Shown here: positions 59,457 to 64,000 of the stretch, piece after piece
How positions within the stretch are numbered: the stretch's first letter is position 1
Layout of the letters: each line of letters begins with the position of its first letter
Assembly (NCBI RefSeq): GCF_032854445.1
Contig: NC_088296.1
Location: 7,972,706 to 8,036,705 of the forward strand
Source: Liolophura sinensis
Taxonomy: Eukaryota > Mollusca > Polyplacophora > Chitonida > Chitonidae
DNA: 64,000 bases
Direction: 5' to 3'
The notes under the pieces: generated by a model
What the model was told of the DNA's origin: nothing
The model's input: the letters and a program-made list of their open reading frames with translations, nothing else
The model's database searches: none
Program-made: the position numbers and the translations under genes

Positions 59457-59484
59457 CTAAACGTAAAAAATTAAAAGAATTTTT

Positions 59485-59735
59485 TTATTTATTTTAATGC
59501 TATTTTACGCCGTACCCAAGACTACTTCACTTACACGACGGCGACTGACATTATGGGGAAAAAAACGGGCAGGACTAATGGGAATCCTGAGATCTGTCCT
59601 ATGTACAAAAATGAAAAGTAGCCATTTTGAGCTGGACTTGAACTCACAGCAATCAGAAGGCCCCTGGTGACAGTCTCCTGCCACATAACGCTGTCGTGCG
59701 CAGAACAGGCGCACATGCAGCCCAAAGAGACCCCT
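59485..59735 (-). mobile_element. SINE, near full length, diverged
   Basis: TATTTTACGCCGTACCCAAG, TTGAGCTGGACTTGAACTCA and the head ..AACGCTGTCGTGCGC match in reverse. It begins about 30 bp upstream of the stalk exon acceptor. Confidence 0.8.
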
Positions 59736-60534
59736 ATAGACATTGTGGTATAGGAGGATATAAAACGAACAGTATTACATATACGCCGACCTGTACCACT
59801 CATGCCTACAACAACAACTCTAATTTCTTCCTTCAATTCGATATCGTAAAAAACAACAACAACAACTGTTACCCCCAGTTTTCTCTAGCCAGAGGCAAAA
59901 TATTCCATGCACCTTCCAGTAATTTCTTTTTGATCACGAGACAGCAAGGGTCAGTTCAGTAAAGCATACTTAGTGTTAAGTTGCGCTTAGCTGAGTGCAC
60001 TTCATATCTGTACAATGTATGCGTTACCATGGCAGGTAAGCTTTATGTTCAGCTGAAGTGCACTTCATGAATTCCCAATAGCAGATAAATGTGAAATGCC
60101 AGACAAAGGTCATGAAAAACACGGGGTTGCTTGCCGGTGAAAGAATCAACGATTATTTCTTATCAAACGTCACTTCAGCAATATTGGAGAGTACTCGTAG
60201 TGAAGGTTGGGTAGGTTTGTCAGTCAATTATAGTCCTTGTGAGATATAAATCCTATCCAGCCAATTGACAAGATGATTAATAATAACAGATACGGAGTTG
60301 ACGCCTCATTGTCAGTCGTTCAGCCATATCGTGACGTGAACATGTTAGAACCAGGAAGCCAGGAAATCGACATGACACTGATAATATGTAAAAAACAAAA
60401 AGCGAAACAGACGCTTTTTAAGAGAGCTAGAATTAAGACAAAGACAAAGTTTGAAAAACATAATAAATATAGTTTTTATACATTAAGTTACAAACTTTAT
60501 TTTACATATTTAGCTAAAACTCCCCCAGCAACGC

Positions 60535-60630
60535 TGTCATTTCTTTTCACTATAACGCTGGCCACAGTCGTATAAGTGAAACATTCTTGAGTAAGGCGTG
60601 AAACACCTATGAAATAAAATAATAAATACA
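60535..60630 (+). mobile_element. SINE, tail
   Basis: GCCACAGTCGTATAAGTGAA + ACATTCTTGAGTAAGGCG matches the tail. Confidence 0.85.
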
Positions 60631-61405
60631 TGCATAAGTCTAACATCGCTGCCGATATCGCTGCCAACATCTGAGTGGGGCTCATCGACTAACAAAATAA
60701 CAAACCTAGTCTTTTCAACTTCCGGGAGTTGTGCCCAGGGGAAGCTGCTTTTATCACTTCGTTAAGTAACATGATAGGTATGATGGGAATCTTATGTATG
60801 CTCATTAAACACTGACCCTACAGACTGTACCATAACTAATAAATAAATGCTGGCACATTATAACATCAGAGCAGTGGATCTATAGATTTATATGTCACCA
60901 TTTGCGCTCTGCTTTCGCAGAGTTCACTTCTAAAACTACGCAGAATAAGGATAGCTCTCTCCATTCCATGTATCGGCTGAAGTAATTCGTCTAATCAAAT
61001 CACATTATGCTCTGACGGGGAAAGGTCTTTTGTTATTTTTGTTCAAAGTTATATTTCGCTCAATCCAACATGGCAGTTCCATTTCACCCCAGCAGCTTGT
61101 GCGGGTTTTTTGCAAATGAGGTGCAGGCGCTGGCGTCTCTTCCAACAAAAAGATGGTATTTATGTGAGAAGCCCCATACGTTGACGATGGTATGTGGAAG
61201 TATGTGTGTAAAACAAGTTTCGCAATATGAAAATTGATTGATTGATTATGGGAGTGCTAAAGGGCAACAATCTGGTCTCTCTTGAAATTCCCGATAGGTG
61301 GCGCTGTCGCGTTATTGTGCTTCCCAAAGTGAAATTTTTCAAAATGCAGTATTTAGAGGTGTGTGTGCAAATGGTGCTGAAGTTGGGAAGTTAGAACAGG
61401 CTTAC

Positions 61406-61537
61406 CTAGGCACTGCCCTGTAGAGAGTTCTCTCATCTCAGTCGGACATGAACACAAAAAAATGACTTCCACACCCCTGGGTACTGACAAGCATGTTGTG
61501 TTTGGAGAACACTCATTCAAATCAGGTCGACAGCGTT
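61406..61537 (-). CDS. Gene D cysteine-module exon 2
   Basis: 44 codons, phase 1-1 (GTTCTGTAG|AA .. CCTAG|GTAAGC). ERCRPDLNECSPNTTC, FLCSCPTE and GQC give six cysteines in EGF-like spacing, with one N-glycosylation sequon (NTT). Confidence 0.75.
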
Positions 61538-62486
61538 CTACAGAACAATAGTTTAAAAAAAAGTTATTCGTTGATTTTGCAGCATACATATCAGCAAGTA
61601 TGATTGACATAAATGCACAAAAGAAATATAAAATATCATTTTATTTATTTATAGACCATTTCAGTGGTTAAAACGTTAGCCTCGAAGTCGCTAGACCCAG
61701 AGGTCAAACCCGGATTGGGAAACATAACTGGCTGGTCCGGTGTCAGCATACTAAAAGGTGTCATGCCCGGTGTCTTCGGCATGATACTTAAGTGATAGCT
61801 GCACTTCAGCGGCATCGACTCGCTCTGCCACTAGAAGACACAATGTAGGTATAAACAAGTATAATTGCTGTCATATGACGGGAAAATTGCTAAGTACGAC
61901 GTTAAACCCCAACATACGTATTCATTGTTTGGTTCCAGAATTTAGGTCTAAGCCTCCGTCTATGTCACTGGTTTGAAAACGACATAAGAAGCTACATAAG
62001 CAGGAAGATTTAAGGATCCATAAGTAATGGGTCATCTTAAAGTTATATTTACTGATCGGACCATTTAATTTTTAAAAGAAAGCCCCATCGAGATGTCGCT
62101 ATATTGTAGAACAAAGTATATATTTCTTCACAGACAGAGGGTATACTAAATCACAAAGCCTTACTCAACGAATACAGGTATTTGAAGTTTGTAATTCTAC
62201 ACACTAAAACAAGTGTTTCGTTTTTAAACACATTTTGGTTACATGTCAGATGTTCACTATAACATACATTTTCTACACTTTCATCAGCTTACTTGACCGT
62301 TGAATATATGGGCTACATTACTATGTAAACTTCTGGCATGTTTTTTTTTAATAAACACAGCTCCTTAGTTGGTAAAGATAGATTTTGTGAATAAAATACC
62401 AGGACACGTTTCCAAACTGTATCACAAAGTTTAGAACGAAACATTTACTTTTACCGTGTGCACAACATAATGGCCAGGTAACTTAC
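61538..62486 (-). other. Gene D intron between the two cysteine modules
   Basis: A second-family SINE lies at 61,653-61,912 on the plus strand. The rest has nothing recognisable. Confidence 0.5.
61653..61912 (+). mobile_element. Second SINE family, tRNA-headed, full length
   Basis: The box A-like region GTGGTTAAAACGTTAGCC and box B-like AGGTCAAACCC are followed by the tail GTCATATGACGGGAAAATTG + CTAAGTACGACGTTAAACC. It is the longest copy of this family here. Confidence 0.75.
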
Positions 62487-62636
62487 CATGACAATAATGC
62501 ACCAAATTACTCGTCTGTGTCAAACCTCCGTATCCCTCCTTGCAAAAACATTTGTATTCACAGTCGAGGAAGTGGCAGTTCTCTTTGCAGACTGCCCCAT
62601 GTCCACATATTTCGTCACATTTGTCTGCTGGACAGA
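62487..62636 (-). CDS. Gene D cysteine-module exon 1
   Basis: 50 codons, phase 1-1 (TTCACCAG|TC .. CATG|GTAAGT). VCPADKCDEICGHGAVC, NCHFLDC, KCFCKEGY and HYC carry ten cysteines, an EGF-like core with extra pairs. Nothing of this exact pattern occurs in genes A-C. Confidence 0.75.
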
Positions 62637-63686
62637 CTGGTGAAGAATAAACAATGACAACACGGTAGTCAAAGATGCTGTTCCAAACTGAAACTTTCCT
62701 AAATTCACGGAATGTCCCAAGCCCATATTTTATTTCTTTGTTGAGACCATTGTTACGTTTTAATGGATGTTTCGTTAGGATGTCGGTTGCTTAGAAATGT
62801 GTATGGCATTTAACAGTGTCAGCAGGTAAAATTGCAAATTAAGATATGGCCAGACCATTCGAAAATCGGGTAGTTCACAATGTAACTTTGTAGACAGAAG
62901 CATGCTGAGGCATGTTGTCAGCATGCCAAAAAAAAGCTAACAACAGTACAAAACATTATAATTTACGGACTTCCATTCTCAAAGAAATAAGCTGTTAACT
63001 CTCACAGAAAGTCTGTTGTTTGGGTGGTGCTAGAATGGCGTTAAAGCATATTATTCTGTTAAATATAACACACACACACTCTATTAATTCTATTAGGTTA
63101 AAAGAATATTCTGTGGAATGTAACACAGTTTTGTTTTATAATATTTTCTAGCATCACTCAGACAACAGAGTTTCTGTTAAAATTAATAGATTAATTTTTA
63201 ACTGCACAAGAAGGTTTATTTGTCCGTATTGATAATTGTCTAACGCCCCAGGTGAAAAATACAAAATATAAACACTGTGTCCCTAGGCACACATTTTCAC
63301 GCGCGACTATTTGTCGCAGGTGTTGCGATTGTTCTTAGACACCTTAACGTCTCCATAAACACCATACATACGGCATACTTGTATGAGAACAACCCACATT
63401 TTACACTTCCTCGTTTAAAGAGATAAAGCCACCAACAGGTTATCAGCACAGTGGATGTATATATTATATACACACCATGATCATAGTATCCACGTATACG
63501 GTAATACCTTATCGTTTTAAGAAAAAAAAAACCTACCTGGTGTATATCGAGGACTCCATGCATCACAAATACTGTTTACATGCTGCCAGAGGTTGTTGCA
63601 GCTTTAGTAATAAACAGTTGATAAAATCTTATTCTGTTGCTTTGGCTAGTAGCATAGTGTCGCCTGACACACTATTGTGAGTCCCA
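62637..63686. other. Region upstream of gene D's known exons
   Basis: A MITE-like element lies at 62,991-63,192. A minus-strand open segment ending at a good donor near 63,536 (TACACCAG|GTAGGT), with CNNLWQHVNSICDAWSPRY, could be another exon but lacks a matching phase. No signal-peptide exon was found. Confidence 0.4.
62991..63192. mobile_element. MITE-like element with inverted ends
   Basis: CTGTTAACTCTCACAGAAAG at one end and TTTCTGTTAAAATTAATAG at the other are near inverted repeats around about 200 bp without coding sequence. It is the clearest copy of the family in the window. Confidence 0.55.
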
Positions 63687-63722
<36 letters not shown>

Positions 63723-63953
63723 GCATGCCTGTATGTATGTATGTATGTATGTATGTATGTATGTATGTATGTATGTATGTATGTATGTAGGTATGTATGA
63801 AACTTTCCTAAATTCCTAATGTATGTATGTTTGTATGTATGTATGTATGTATGTATGTATGAATGCATGTATGTATGTATGATTGTATGTATGTATGTAT
63901 GTATGTATGTATGTATGTATGTATGTATGTATGTATGTATGTATGTATGTATG

Positions 63954-63984
<31 letters not shown>

Positions 63985-63990
63985 GTGAAT
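63687..63990. repeat. (TGTC)n and (TATG)n tetranucleotide arrays
   Basis: A TGTC run (63,689-63,721) is followed by long TATG runs, interrupted once by TGAAACTTTCCTAAATTCC (63,797-63,816). That interruption also occurs within gene D's flank at 62,690-62,705. The open frames through the array are artefacts. Confidence 0.9.
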
Positions 63991-64000
63991 GCATATGTGT

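Larger units (their letters stand above)
59457..61405 (-). other. Gene D intron between cysteine module and stalk
   Basis: It contains a reverse SINE (59,485-59,735) and a forward SINE tail (60,535-60,630). No further exon was recognised. Confidence 0.5.
57140..62636 (-). other. Gene D: inverted receptor gene with repeat stalk (5' end outside or unrecognised)
   Basis: Minus-strand exons are 62,636-62,487, 61,537-61,406, 59,456-58,680, 57,998-57,905 and a candidate 57,161-57,140. Phases are 1-1 until the transmembrane exon and then 2, exactly as in genes A-C. Architecture: two cysteine modules, a 259-codon repeat stalk, a transmembrane helix and a very short tail. The signal-peptide exon was not found, so the gene is partial here. 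It converges on gene B tail to tail. Confidence 0.65.

Noticed and set aside
58652-59497. Plus-strand open frames over the 39-bp array (TDVRLLYWTGALE repeats)
   Set aside because: No plus-strand splice context or start was found, while the minus strand has an in-phase acceptor and donor fitting gene D.
63629-63994. Thr-Tyr-Ile-His repeat protein
   Set aside because: It is a translation of a TATG microsatellite.

Overview
The window is nuclear DNA of a metazoan, most likely a mollusc or another lophotrochozoan. The evidence is split genes with GT-AG introns, long microsatellites, more than 20 copies of a tRNA-headed SINE of the kind common in molluscs (tail motif close to GTATAAGTGAAATATTC..GAGTACGGCGTAAAACACCAATC), Ty3/gypsy and LINE remnants, and low gene density. 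No bacterial-style operon, rRNA or functional tRNA gene was seen.

Layout. (1) 1-11.2 kb is layered transposon debris: a Tc1/mariner fragment, a minus-strand Ty3/gypsy element (about 1.89-5.64 kb) and a plus-strand I-group LINE (about 5.64-11.1 kb). (2) 11.2-14.6 kb holds a 188-bp satellite and a roughly 290-bp AT microsatellite just upstream of gene A. (3) 14.68-25.97 kb is receptor gene A. (4) 26-29.9 kb is repeat-rich spacer, including two G/T-rich blocks. (5) 29.95-40.58 kb is receptor gene C. (6) 41.6-44.4 kb is a second copy of the sequence that flanks gene A. (7) 44.45-54.24 kb is receptor gene B. (8) 57.14-62.64 kb is receptor gene D on the minus strand. Its 5' end probably lies beyond the window.

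The main finding is a cluster of four related single-pass membrane receptors, reconstructed here exon by exon. Each of A, B and C has a 43-nt signal-peptide exon, EGF-like and EB-type cysteine-module exons, Thr/Ser/Pro-rich stalk exons and a transmembrane exon; their last exon encodes a cytoplasmic tail with several YxN and YxxL tyrosine motifs. D keeps the same architecture from its cysteine modules onward. Every exon before the transmembrane exon is phase 1-1, and the transmembrane exon always ends in phase 2. Predicted lengths are 530 aa (A) and 406 aa (C); both add up to an exact reading frame.

Gene B looks like a mosaic. Its 5' two thirds (exons, introns, SINEs and flank) match A, while its transmembrane exon and tail match C. 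It carries three lesions, in exon 2, exon 4 and the exon 7 donor. Gene D has a stalk of about nineteen 13-residue repeats, nearly all with an Asn-Leu-Thr sequon, and its best tail candidate is only seven residues. Together this looks like a birth-and-death family of surface receptors whose ligands and function cannot be read from sequence. An innate recognition or phagocytosis role is plausible by analogy only.
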